Positions 16,975 to 26,354 of a stretch of DNA of 47,011 bases are shown here, in pieces. The stretch is from Desulfurococcaceae archaeon (lineage in GTDB: Archaea; Thermoproteota; Thermoprotei_A; Sulfolobales; Desulfurococcaceae). The notes under the pieces were generated by a model. It was not told the DNA's origin. It saw only the letters and a list, made by a program, of their open reading frames with translations, and made no database searches. How positions within the stretch are numbered: the first letter of the stretch is position 1; each line of letters starts with the position of its first letter. The stretch covers positions 1 through 47,011 of the forward strand of contig JAJHQQ010000004.1 in assembly GCA_020833245.1 (NCBI GenBank), in the 5' to 3' direction. The translations under genes were made by a program, and so were the position numbers.

Positions 16975-18804
16975 GTGCTTATGTCTAGTAGTGTTAAAAC
17001 ATGGGTTAGACAGCCAATTGTAGTTGTGCTTGGCCACGTAGATCACGGTAAGACGACTCTGTTAGATAAGATCAGGGGGACTGCTATAGCGAAGAAGGAG
17101 CCAGGCGAAATAACTCAGCACATAGGCGCGAGTATTGTTCCAGCTAGCGTACTAGAAAAGATCTCAGAGCCCTTGAGAAGGTTCTTCCCCAAGTTAAAGA
17201 TCGAAATACCCGGGCTCCTCTTTATTGACACACCTGGACACGAGCTGTTTGCTAGCTTAAGGAGGCGTGGAGGTAGCGTAGCCGACATCGCTATACTCGT
17301 CGTCGATGTATTAGAGGGGATAATGCCTCAGACGGTTGAGGCGTTAATGCTATTAAAGGAGAGAGGAGTACCCTTCATTGTAGCAACTAATAAAATAGAT
17401 AAAATACCCGGCTGGGTTTCAAACCCCGATACACCATTTCTCGAGAGTATTAGAAAGCAGAGTCCGCGCGCAGTAAATGAGCTTGAAAATAAAGTGTACG
17501 CGATTATAGGAAAGCTATACGAGTATGGGTATCAAGCAGAGAGATTTGACAGAGTGAGAGATTTTAGGACAACTATCCCTATTGTCCCAATATCGGCGAG
17601 AACCGGGGAGGGGCTGCCAGAGCTACTAGCACTAATTGCGGGCTTAGCACAGCAGTTTATGAAGAAAAAGCTCATTACGAGCAGTGAGCCGGCTAAGGGA
17701 GTAGTCTTAGAGGTTAAAGAGGAGCCTGGACTAGGCGTGTCAATAGACGCTATTATATACGATGGCGTCATTAAGAGAAACGATCTGTTTATAGTGGCGT
17801 CTAAGACCGGGTATATATTTACACACGTGCGGGGGCTCCTATTACCCAGACCGCTCCAGGATATGAGAATGCACGAGGGCAAGTTCATAAGTGTTGAAGA
17901 GGTGTACGCGGCGGCTGGAGTTAAAATAGTGGCTCCGGGACTAGAAGACGCTATTGCCGGTTCACCTCTATACGTTGTTCCTCGACCTGAAGACCTAGAT
18001 ACCTACTCTAAAATAGTGCGAGAGGAGGTTTCACAGGTTGTCTTTAGAAGTGAGAGCGATGGCATAGTGGTTAAAGCCGACACTCTCGGCTCACTGGAAG
18101 CACTAGTTACAGCCTTAAGGAGAGAGAACATTCCCATAAAGCTCGCAGACGTGGGAAATGTGTCTAAAAACGACGTAATCGAGGCAAGTGTAGTCAAGAA
18201 ATCTAAACCCGAGTACGGCGTAATATTAGCCTTCAACGTGAAGATCCTCGAGGAAGCCAGAGAACTCGCAGAGAGAGAGCAGGTGCAGGTTTTCTCCGAG
18301 AACGTCATCTACAGGCTCCTAGAGAACTTCTTGAAGTGGCTCAGAGACTACAAGTTAATTGAAAACCAGAAAGTTCTTGAAAGCCTCGTGCGCCCAGCTA
18401 AAATTAAGATTCTACCAGGCTGTGTCTTCAGGCGTAGTGACCCAGCAATAGTAGGCGTAGAAGTAGTCGAGGGCACTATTAAGCCCGGATACCCGCTTAT
18501 GAGGTCTGATGGAGTTGGAGTAGGCAGTATTATGCAAATTAGAGACAGGGATAATGTCCTTAAAGAGGCAAGGAGAGGCCAGCAAGTTGCAATTAGCATT
18601 AAGGGTAAGATACTAGTGGGAAGACACGTTGACGAGGGAGACATACTCTACACTGATATACCCAAAGAGCACGTTGTACAGTGGTTAACGGCTTTTTCAG
18701 GGAAGCTAACTGAAGACGAGAAAGAGGCTCTTGGAGAGATAATTAATATTAAGAGGAGCTCAGACCCCCTCTACGGCATGGTTTTTCAGCACTCACAGCA
18801 GTGA
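16975..18804 (+). CDS. infB: Translation initiation factor aIF5B (IF2-like)
   Basis: VRQPIVVVLGHVDHGKTTLLDKIRGTAIAKKEPGEITQHIGASIVP; no intein seen. Confidence 0.97.
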   Translation: MLMSSSVKTWVRQPIVVVLGHVDHGKTTLLDKIRGTAIAKKEPGEITQHIGASIVPASVLEKISEPLRRFFPKLKIEIPGLLFIDTPGHELFASLRRRGGSVADIAILVVDVLEGIMPQTVEALMLLKERGVPFIVATNKIDKIPGWVSNPDTPFLESIRKQSPRAVNELENKVYAIIGKLYEYGYQAERFDRVRDFRTTIPIVPISARTGEGLPELLALIAGLAQQFMKKKLITSSEPAKGVVLEVKEEPGLGVSIDAIIYDGVIKRNDLFIVASKTGYIFTHVRGLLLPRPLQDMRMHEGKFISVEEVYAAAGVKIVAPGLEDAIAGSPLYVVPRPEDLDTYSKIVREEVSQVVFRSESDGIVVKADTLGSLEALVTALRRENIPIKLADVGNVSKNDVIEASVVKKSKPEYGVILAFNVKILEEARELAEREQVQVFSENVIYRLLENFLKWLRDYKLIENQKVLESLVRPAKIKILPGCVFRRSDPAIVGVEVVEGTIKPGYPLMRSDGVGVGSIMQIRDRDNVLKEARRGQQVAISIKGKILVGRHVDEGDILYTDIPKEHVVQWLTAFSGKLTEDEKEALGEIINIKRSSDPLYGMVFQHSQQ

Positions 18805-18820
18805 GCACGTAGCACACTCT

Positions 18821-19006
18821 CTACTTTAATTGTTGACCGTACTTTAGTGTCCACTTGAGTTTTCTCGGATCTCTCTTCAACTGGTAGTTCTTGTAGCACT
18901 TGCTTCCGCAAAACCATAGTATTGTTCCGTCGTTAAGCACGTACATTAAGCCAGTACCGGGCTCTATTTCCCCTCCGCAAAACGTGCACTTTACTAGTCT
19001 AGGCAC
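18821..19006 (-). CDS. rpl24e: 50S ribosomal protein L24e
   Basis: [47 protein letters not shown]. Confidence 0.95.
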   Translation of the reverse strand: MPRLVKCTFCGGEIEPGTGLMYVLNDGTILWFCGSKCYKNYQLKRDPRKLKWTLKYGQQLK

Positions 19007-19102
19007 ACTTACACCTCAATTACGCGCGGCTCTCCTATACTGTCAGAGTTTAGAATGCTTAAAAAGCGTTATAAAATAGTAGTGTGAATTAGAGCGTAGA
19101 AG

Positions 19103-19384
19103 GTGAAATGCTACTTGAGCGAAGAACCACAAGCGAGGAAGGTTGTTTTCGAGGCCCCAAAGATCAATATTACCGAGGAGATAGGTTTTCCAGCCGAGGT
19201 TATACAGATCATAGGGAGAACAGGGGTTAGTGGAGAAGTTACACAAGTGAGAGTGAGAGTACTAGAGGGGCGTGACAAGGGTAGAGTTATAACTAGAAAT
19301 GTGCGAGGTCCTGTTAGAATAGGCGATATTCTAATTCTGCGGGAAACGGAGAGAGAGGCCAAGAAACTAACTGTGAGGAGGTAG
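19103..19384 (+). CDS. rps28e: 30S ribosomal protein S28e (TTG at 19115 may be the true start)
   Basis: [52 protein letters not shown]. Confidence 0.94.
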   Translation: MKCYLSEEPQARKVVFEAPKINITEEIGFPAEVIQIIGRTGVSGEVTQVRVRVLEGRDKGRVITRNVRGPVRIGDILILRETEREAKKLTVRR

Positions 19385-19424
19385 TCTAGAAGAGAAAAAA
19401 CTCGCTGTTCACACCGCTATTCGC

Positions 19425-19808
19425 TTAACCCGACTTAGCCCTGATCTGCTGTACTTGCTTAATTATGTCTTCAACGAGGTTTTTTGCCTCACCAGGATCA
19501 ATTATAGCCACTGAGGCAGCAGCTACCTCTATTCCAGCGGCTTCACCGAGCCTCTTCTTACTGGGCACGTACGTGTACGGTATTTTCTTCTCATCGCACA
19601 GCACTGGCAAATGACCCACGATTTCCGGGGGATCTACATCCTCGGCGATAACTACTAGTTTAGCTTGACCTCTCTCCACCGCTTTAGTCGTCTCATTTGT
19701 CCCTTTCTTTATTCTTCCACCACTTTCTCTCGCTTTCTTAACGGCCTCGTACGTCTTGTCCGCTAGTTCCGGGGGCACTGTGAACTTCACGTAGAATGGT
19801 TTCGACAT
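19425..19808 (-). CDS. rpl7ae: 50S ribosomal protein L7Ae
   Basis: [59 protein letters not shown]. Confidence 0.96.
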   Translation of the reverse strand: MSKPFYVKFTVPPELADKTYEAVKKARESGGRIKKGTNETTKAVERGQAKLVVIAEDVDPPEIVGHLPVLCDEKKIPYTYVPSKKRLGEAAGIEVAAASVAIIDPGEAKNLVEDIIKQVQQIRAKSG

Positions 19809-19875
19809 GGTTCATCCTCCTCCCTGCTCGTCCCCTCGCAATGACCTCTTAACCTAGATTATCCCTTATAAAGCT

Positions 19876-21633
19876 TTAGTCGTGTGTAAATATTAGAGAC
19901 ACAGCCTCCTCGCTCACGCTGTCAACGCGCGCAAAACCGAGCCTATATAGCTGTATAATTGAGTCTGGTCTCTCGCTGAGAACTCTACGCTCTAGATACA
20001 ACTGCTTCTTGAGTAGCTTCACGCCTTGAGCCACGTGTAGCTCTCCGGGAAGAGACTCTCTTAGTAAAACCCACTGTATAATAGGTGCCCCCAGCCTCTT
20101 AGTTTCCTCGTAGCTCGTGCTGTGAAGACTAGCTACGAATACGGGTGTGTTATTCCACGTGTTGACTCGACTAATTACGAAGTTACCCATACCCATTAGC
20201 CTAAAAACCCCGCTTTTCACGGCTTGGAGGTCTTGCCTCGATACTAGTATGATGTCGCCCTGCTTCACGGTATACTTGTACGTCTCGCTTCTAGACGGGT
20301 GTACTGGAATAGACGCCTCGAGTTCTCCACTAAATCCACTAAGCTCCATGAAAACCGGGTCTTCAACAGCCATGTAGCGGTTTGCAACCGGGTCTATAAT
20401 AGACCTGTTTAAAGCGTAGAGATTAACAAGACTAATCTTGGCGTCAGTCGGCTTAACTCCCACGTCTTTAACCAGCCTCCAAATCGTTTCTCTAACTATT
20501 CCACGCCTCCTCAAGGCCTGTATAGTGCCTAGCCTCGGGTCTGCGAGAGAACTAATACCCTCTTCTAAGACGAGCTTTCTCATCTTGGACTTACTCAGTA
20601 TAAGCCCCTCTAGTGAAAGTCTCCCAAAGTGCACGGCTTCAGGATACACCCACTCCATGTGGTCGTAGAGGTACTTCTGCTTCACAGTGTTTGTCAAGTG
20701 CTCACGTGCTCTTAGAATATGCGTTACACCCATTAAGTGGTCGTCTACGCCGGCAGCAAAATTGTACGTGGGCCAAACAGTGTACTTGTCGCCTACAACT
20801 GGGTGAGGTGTCTTAGAAGTGTCAATTACTCTCATCGCAATCCAGTCTCTTACACTGACGTCTGGGTGTGATAAGTCGGTTTTAATTCTAAGTACAGCCT
20901 CGCCCTCACCATAGTGGCCTTCAAGCATCTTGTCAAACTCCTCTAGCTGTTTTTCAACAGGTAAATCTCTGTGAGGGCACGCTTTTCCACGTGCTCGGAG
21001 AGCTCTTATAGTCTTCGTATCACACAGGTCAACGTATGCGCTACCCCGCTTTAGGAGTTCTTTAGCGACACTGTAGAACAGTGGAATTCTCAAGCTCTGA
21101 ACGTACTCCTCGTCCCACACTACTCCAAGCCACTTAAGATCCTCTTTTATTAAGTTATAGGCTTCTGGATATGGCGCCTTAATTCTCGGGTCGGTGTCTT
21201 CAAACCTCAATATCATCTTACCATTGTACATTTTAGCGTACCAGTAGCTGAGGAGAGCCGGTCTAGCATTGCCTAAGTGGAGCGGGAAGTCCGGGTTTGG
21301 CGCCAGCCTCGTTACTACCTTGCCGTGAATAGCCCCTTTCAGAGGCGGTAGCTCTTTTTCTCTCTCCTCGCGCTTCTCCCCGAGGAGGTCAGGCCAATTC
21401 TCTCTCGCTATTTTCAACTGCTCTTCTAGGGGTAGTTTATTTACCTCGTCTACAGTGCTCTTAATGATATCCATGTACTCCTTAATGCTCTTCTTAACTT
21501 CTGGTACTTCAGCGACGATCTTTGATATCACAGCCTTTAAGTCAGCTCTCCCACCGTGTTTAACGGCGTTTATTATTGCGTGTTTATAGGCTACTTCACG
21601 CAGTCTTCTCAACAGTGACTCGTCCACACTCAC
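19876..21633 (-). CDS. gltX: Glutamyl-tRNA synthetase (archaeal GluRS)
   Basis: VVTRLAPNPDFPLHLGNARPALLSYWYAKMYNGKMILRFEDTDPR. Confidence 0.96.
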   Translation of the reverse strand: MSVDESLLRRLREVAYKHAIINAVKHGGRADLKAVISKIVAEVPEVKKSIKEYMDIIKSTVDEVNKLPLEEQLKIARENWPDLLGEKREEREKELPPLKGAIHGKVVTRLAPNPDFPLHLGNARPALLSYWYAKMYNGKMILRFEDTDPRIKAPYPEAYNLIKEDLKWLGVVWDEEYVQSLRIPLFYSVAKELLKRGSAYVDLCDTKTIRALRARGKACPHRDLPVEKQLEEFDKMLEGHYGEGEAVLRIKTDLSHPDVSVRDWIAMRVIDTSKTPHPVVGDKYTVWPTYNFAAGVDDHLMGVTHILRAREHLTNTVKQKYLYDHMEWVYPEAVHFGRLSLEGLILSKSKMRKLVLEEGISSLADPRLGTIQALRRRGIVRETIWRLVKDVGVKPTDAKISLVNLYALNRSIIDPVANRYMAVEDPVFMELSGFSGELEASIPVHPSRSETYKYTVKQGDIILVSRQDLQAVKSGVFRLMGMGNFVISRVNTWNNTPVFVASLHSTSYEETKRLGAPIIQWVLLRESLPGELHVAQGVKLLKKQLYLERRVLSERPDSIIQLYRLGFARVDSVSEEAVSLIFTHD

Positions 21634-22120
21634 TTGGAGTCACCACTACTATGGCTTTTCTGGGTACTTCCCAGGGCATATCGACTATAAATGCAACTTG
21701 CCCCTCACACTTAGACTTTACATTTCTAACTTCAAATTTGCTCGTAACGTGATAGGCAATAATATCCCCACTACTAACCTCAGAGCCCTCACTCACAAGA
21801 AAGTAAATGAATTTACCAGTAACCTCCTGTAAGCATAGAGGAGTGCCCTTTTCAATAATAAAGCCTTCAAGTTCCCGTAGTGAGGGCTCTTCGTGGAGAA
21901 CAATAATACTCCTCGCGGCCACGGCTCTCTCCAAGTCAATGTAGTCTACTACGCGCTCATATGGTACTTCTCCAAATAGCCTAGTGCACTCGGCGGATAC
22001 TTCTCTCACGTGTACTAATTTCTGATTTTTAAAGCAGATGTACTTGTTACTATTGGCGTTTTCAACGTAGACCTCGTACATCCTAGTGCTCAAAGAGGCC
22101 ACCACACCTCTTCTTCTCAA
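21596..22120 (-). CDS. Conserved archaeal protein, DUF2118-like
   Basis: MYEVYVENANSNKYICFKN...VSEGSEVSSGDIIAYHVTSKFEVRNVKSKCEGQVAFI; family name from memory. Confidence 0.7.
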   Translation of the reverse strand: MRRRGVVASLSTRMYEVYVENANSNKYICFKNQKLVHVREVSAECTRLFGEVPYERVVDYIDLERAVAARSIIVLHEEPSLRELEGFIIEKGTPLCLQEVTGKFIYFLVSEGSEVSSGDIIAYHVTSKFEVRNVKSKCEGQVAFIVDMPWEVPRKAIVVVTPSECGRVTVEKTA

Positions 22121-23216
22121 TGTACTCTGCCGGGTTAATACCTCGCTGTAGTAGGTAGTTTACTACGCTGGGACCTAAGACTAATGGTGCTTTACACGCC
22201 TCTCTAACACTTCTAACTCCCAATAGGAACATCACCGTCCTCAGTGTTGCTAAGTAGCGTGTAATAAAGCGCCTAGCCCCCTCAATACCCTGCTCTATTA
22301 GTGTCTTCAGTATTGGTCTGGCAAATCCAACTAGATTCGCTCCCAGAGTTAGTAGCTTGGCGGCTTTGAGACCGCTCCAAACACCACCACTACCTATTAC
22401 GAACAAGTCTCTGCTAACACTCCTACACTCAATTACAGATAGCGGTGTTGGAATACCCCAATTGAATAGCTCTAAACCTACATTGTGGTAAACGCTTTCT
22501 CTCTGATTCCTATACGCCTCTACGAGAGCCCAGTTAGTACCGCACGCGCCCGCGGTGTCAACATAGCGGACTCCCAGCTCGAGTAGTCTAGAGGCGACTT
22601 CCATGGAGATTCCATGACCAACTTCTTTTACTATAACTGGAACTCCTAGTTCTTGCACTACATCGCGTATCCTGTAGTAGAGGTCCTCGCCGAAGTCGAC
22701 ATCTCCCTCCGGCTGAATTGCTTCCTGCGCGGGGTTCAAGTGGACTGCTAGAGCATCGGCGCCTATAACGTCTACGAGCTTCTTTAACGCGTCGACCTCG
22801 ACTTCGCGTAGTTGAGTTATACCTATATTGCCTATAACTGGTACGCTGTGGGCTATTTTTCTGACTACTCTGTAAGTCTCAATTACGTCTTCTCTAAACG
22901 AGGTCTGCAATATTGGTCGCTGACTCCCAACACCAATAGCTATTTGATACTCGCTAGCAATTTTTGCGAGGCTCTCGTTTATTGACTTAGATGCAGGTAA
23001 ACCCCCAGTAATAGCCTCTATAATTAGAGGAAATTTCAGCTCGTAACCCAGGAATTTCACAGATAAGTCTACGTTGTCGAGACTAGTGCCCGGTATTGCT
23101 TTGTGAATCAGCATGATCTCGTTGTACACGCTATTACACGTATCGGGGAACACGACTTCATCTCTTAGACTGATCTCTATGTGATTCTGCTTCCTAGACT
23201 CAAAGTCTAGTGAAAT
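22083..23216 (-). CDS. fni: Isopentenyl-diphosphate delta-isomerase type 2; start extended to an ATT codon at 23216 (ORF track start is GTG at 23153)
   Basis: LIHKAIPGTSL...GVGSQRP...VHLNPAQEAIQPEGD; in-frame upstream SLDFESRKQNHIEISLRDEVVFPDT restores the conserved RKxxH N-terminus; GGGTGA six nt before ATT. Confidence 0.9.
   Translation of the reverse strand: MSLDFESRKQNHIEISLRDEVVFPDTCNSVYNEIMLIHKAIPGTSLDNVDLSVKFLGYELKFPLIIEAITGGLPASKSINESLAKIASEYQIAIGVGSQRPILQTSFREDVIETYRVVRKIAHSVPVIGNIGITQLREVEVDALKKLVDVIGADALAVHLNPAQEAIQPEGDVDFGEDLYYRIRDVVQELGVPVIVKEVGHGISMEVASRLLELGVRYVDTAGACGTNWALVEAYRNQRESVYHNVGLELFNWGIPTPLSVIECRSVSRDLFVIGSGGVWSGLKAAKLLTLGANLVGFARPILKTLIEQGIEGARRFITRYLATLRTVMFLLGVRSVREACKAPLVLGPSVVNYLLQRGINPAEYIEKKRCGGLFEH
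23194..23210 (-). repeat. 7-bp perfect hairpin directly after the proposed fni ATT start
   Basis: CTAGACT-TTG-AGTCTAG. Confidence 0.8.
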
Positions 23217-23238
23217 GGTGCTTCACCCAGAGTAGAGC

Positions 23239-24099
23239 TCATCGGCTACGCGTAAACTTTATACTTGCGTATCCCACAACGGCGGCCTTGTTACCCGAGA
23301 CGTCACCGCTAGTAGCATACTTTAATAGTGCTGGCTTACCTTGAAGTCTCTTCGCCACTTCTATAAGGGTCATTATCCCTCCCGGTCCACAAATGCTAAT
23401 ATTCCTCTCGATAATAGCTCTGTAGAAGCCCTGCGTGTCGAGCTCGAGAATTTTGCTAATAGCTGCCTCGTCTTTCTTTACTGTTACCTCGTGTGGCTCG
23501 TAGTGATTAAAGTCGCTTGAGGCTAATACAACGACGTCTCTGCCCAGCTCACTAGACGCTTTAAGTATGGAGTCTGCGAGGTCACCGGCGACGTCAGGCG
23601 TGTGTATACCCACGACTATAGGGAGTATTCTTACTTTATCCGCGAAAATGTATTGGAGAAACGGCAGTTGAACCTCTATGGAGTGCTCTTCTAAGTGTGC
23701 ATCTCTGTCAAGGCTCGCTATTTCACTGTACTTGGTGACGCTCTTACCGAGCTCGCTGTCAACTTCGAGATAGCCGAGCGGCGTCTCCCACCTACCCTCA
23801 GGGTATACTGAGACAGGTTCTCCTAAACCAGTGTGATTCGTACCTAGAATAATAACTGTCTGCGGTACGCCGTCTCGGGCTAGATCGTAGTAAGCGTGCG
23901 CGGCAACCGGGCCACTATACATGTACCCAGCGTGCGGGACGACGTAGCCTAGAGACAAGTGCTCTCCGCGGTCTACTGGTGAAGGGGGCTCTCCTGGCCC
24001 TAGTTTATGTCTAAACGACCACTCAATTAACTTAATGAGGTCTTCTCTCCTACTCGGGTAGAAATACCCCGCGACTACTGGGCGCCTAACACTACTCAA
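23239..24099 (-). CDS. MEMO1 family protein
   Basis: RRPVVAGYFYPSRREDLIKLIEWSF...VVPHAGYMYSGPVAAHAY...VVVLASSDFNHYEPHE. Confidence 0.93.
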   Translation of the reverse strand: MSSVRRPVVAGYFYPSRREDLIKLIEWSFRHKLGPGEPPSPVDRGEHLSLGYVVPHAGYMYSGPVAAHAYYDLARDGVPQTVIILGTNHTGLGEPVSVYPEGRWETPLGYLEVDSELGKSVTKYSEIASLDRDAHLEEHSIEVQLPFLQYIFADKVRILPIVVGIHTPDVAGDLADSILKASSELGRDVVVLASSDFNHYEPHEVTVKKDEAAISKILELDTQGFYRAIIERNISICGPGGIMTLIEVAKRLQGKPALLKYATSGDVSGNKAAVVGYASIKFTRSR

Positions 24100-24258
24100 A
24101 CACTTACACCTTAGTCAACTCTTAGTTAACCGTAGTATTAAGTTTAAAATCACTATTGAAGACAAGGAGTAAAGTGCTGCTTCCCGGGAAGGGTAACTAC
24201 TGATCTAGACTGACCTCCAGTATGCTAAGATAAGTGTGAAAACTCTTGTTAGCTGTGT

Positions 24259-24894
24259 TTAAGCAGGCGTCTCAAACTCTGTTGGGGGTTCTGGGAGATC
24301 GCTGTTTGCCGGTATTGATCCGCGCTCTCTCAGTATCTGCCTTGTGAGTATCCAGTACAGTAGTGCTAGGCTTTTACGCCCCCTATTGTTAGCCGGTATT
24401 ACTAGGTCTATGTTTTCCGCTTTATTGTCGGTGTCCGCGAAGGCTACGACTGGTATACCTATCTCCGAGGCCTCTTTTATGGCTTGAGCGTCAGCTCGCG
24501 GGTCTGTTACGAGTACAGTGGCAGGCTCAAAATACGCGGAGAGTGCCGGGTTAGTAAACGTGCCCGGTAGAAACCTCTCAACGTACGGTTTACACTGTAA
24601 GTACTGGCACATTTTCAACACGGGTTTTCTGCCGTAAAGCCTCGCTGACACAACGGCTATTTTGGCTGGATCGTACATTGCGAGGAGCTTCCCTGCTATT
24701 CGAAGTCTCTCGTCAATTTTCCTCACGTCAAGTATGTAGACTCCATCTGGTCGGACTTTGTAGACAAAGGACTCCATGTACTTTGTGCATATGTGTGTAC
24801 CGATGTGGACTCCGGCGGACAGGTACTTATCAACTGGGATTAAGAGCTCAATAGTTACGGGTGGTTTCTCTAACTCACTACTCACGTGTGTCAC
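24259..24894 (-). CDS. rps2: 30S ribosomal protein S2 (GTG at 24882 possibly the true start)
   Basis: [55 protein letters not shown]. Confidence 0.95.
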   Translation of the reverse strand: MTHVSSELEKPPVTIELLIPVDKYLSAGVHIGTHICTKYMESFVYKVRPDGVYILDVRKIDERLRIAGKLLAMYDPAKIAVVSARLYGRKPVLKMCQYLQCKPYVERFLPGTFTNPALSAYFEPATVLVTDPRADAQAIKEASEIGIPVVAFADTDNKAENIDLVIPANNRGRKSLALLYWILTRQILRERGSIPANSDLPEPPTEFETPA

Positions 24895-24895
24895 C

Positions 24896-25096
24896 TCACG
24901 AGACCTTGTGGAATCTCAACACTTCACGTGCAGTTTCTACGTGGGAGAGAAACATTCTCCTACAACAATACCTCTTAATTCCAAGCTCATCGAGTACTTT
25001 TGCGGGGTGTTCTCCACGCTGAACTCTCTCTAAGTACTTCTCCCACAAGTGTCCAATAACCGCGCCGCACGTGAAGCATCTTACCGGGAAGAGCAG
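24896..25096 (-). CDS. rpo10: DNA-directed RNA polymerase subunit Rpo10 (RpoN), with apparent CTG start; missed by ORF track
   Basis: Hand translation: (M)[70 protein letters not shown] six nt upstream of CTG. Confidence 0.92.
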   Translation of the reverse strand: MLFPVRCFTCGAVIGHLWEKYLERVQRGEHPAKVLDELGIKRYCCRRMFLSHVETAREVLRFHKVS

Positions 25097-25102
25097 GCAG
25101 CA

Positions 25103-25546
25103 TCACCTATAACTCTTCTGCCATCTTCTCCTCGCACTTATTCTCCCCCACTTCTCGGGCTCTGTTCTGCGCGGGTCACCGCTCAGCGCGTACCTATCGT
25201 ATTCTTTAATTAGTTTTTTGAGCTCGTCTCTTATCTCGGAAAAGTACTCGACGATTCCTCTAGCAATAGCTATTCTGCAGGCTTCAGCTTGACTCATGAC
25301 TCCTCCACCTCTCACACTTATTCTTATATCTACTTTACTGGCGAGGTTGCCTACGAGTTTCAATGGCTCAGCTATTTTCTCACGTGCCATTTCAATAGGG
25401 TAGACCTCGAGCGGTGTGTTATTTACCCAGACTCTGCCCTCGCCTGGAGTGATGACTGCTCGTGCAATACTAGTCTTTCTCTTACCAGTGGCAATTACTA
25501 CTTTCTCCCGCACAGCTAAGGCTCCTTCACTCGCACTCGAGGTCAC
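25103..25546 (-). CDS. rps9: 30S ribosomal protein S9
   Basis: VVIATGKRKTSIARAVITPGEGRVWVNN...YALSGDPRRTEPEKWGRISARRRWQKSYR. Confidence 0.96.
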   Translation of the reverse strand: MTSSASEGALAVREKVVIATGKRKTSIARAVITPGEGRVWVNNTPLEVYPIEMAREKIAEPLKLVGNLASKVDIRISVRGGGVMSQAEACRIAIARGIVEYFSEIRDELKKLIKEYDRYALSGDPRRTEPEKWGRISARRRWQKSYR

Positions 25547-25995
25547 TTAGCAACACCTCTCCAGCCGAGTTCTCGTGAGAGCTCTTCGACGGTTATGTAC
25601 CTACCACGTAGTCTCGTATACATAGCACTGGGGTATTTAGTAAACTCCACGTTGGATAGTTCTGGTGGAATGCCTATAAATACCCGTAGCCTCTTGTACG
25701 CGAGCCTCCCGCGCGGCTTATCCATAGGCAACATACCTCTTACAGCACGCCTGAAAATGCTAACTGGGCTTCGAGGCCGCCTAATACCAGGCTTCTCTGG
25801 GTTTACGTGTGTGCGCACTCTAAAGAGCAACTTGTAGCCCTGAATAACGCGCTGTTTATCTCCGCTCAGTACAGCCTTCTCGACGTTAACAACATACACG
25901 TTATAGCCTTCTAAGAGCTTCTTAGCTACAATACTAGCAAGCCTCCCCAGTATGTGACCAGATGCGTCAATGTAAATAACGCTCTCTTCACTCAT
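25543..25995 (-). CDS. rpl13: 50S ribosomal protein L13
   Basis: IYIDASGHILGRLASIVAKKLLEG...VNVEKAVLSGDKQRVI. Confidence 0.96.
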   Translation of the reverse strand: MSEESVIYIDASGHILGRLASIVAKKLLEGYNVYVVNVEKAVLSGDKQRVIQGYKLLFRVRTHVNPEKPGIRRPRSPVSIFRRAVRGMLPMDKPRGRLAYKRLRVFIGIPPELSNVEFTKYPSAMYTRLRGRYITVEELSRELGWRGVAK

Positions 25996-26000
25996 TCTCT

Positions 26001-26354
26001 CTACCCCATAATCTTCACGTTAGACCCGGTTGGCTTCTCTTCTAGGAGTTTATATAGGCTGATTACTCTGCCACCAGCTCGCGTTATTTTATCAATTGCT
26101 ACTTTCGAGAAGCTAAGTGCGGCTACTGTAACTGGGTGGTCTAGTTCTCCGGCGCCGAGAACCTTCCCCGGTACAACAACGTAGTCGTCGGGCTTAGTGT
26201 ACCTGTTAATTTTGCTCACATTGACCACTCTGCGCCTCCTACTGGGCTTCTCCAGCTCCTCAGCTACGGCGGCCCAGATTGGCGCATTATACTTTCTCGC
26301 GTAAGAGTAGAGGGTCTCTATCAGTTCTCTCAGTGTGAGATTTGTCTTCTTCAC
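26001..26354 (-). CDS. rpl18e: 50S ribosomal protein L18e
   Basis: VVPGKVLGAGELDHPVTVAALSFSKVAIDKITRAGGRVISL. Confidence 0.95.
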   Translation of the reverse strand: MKKTNLTLRELIETLYSYARKYNAPIWAAVAEELEKPSRRRRVVNVSKINRYTKPDDYVVVPGKVLGAGELDHPVTVAALSFSKVAIDKITRAGGRVISLYKLLEEKPTGSNVKIMG

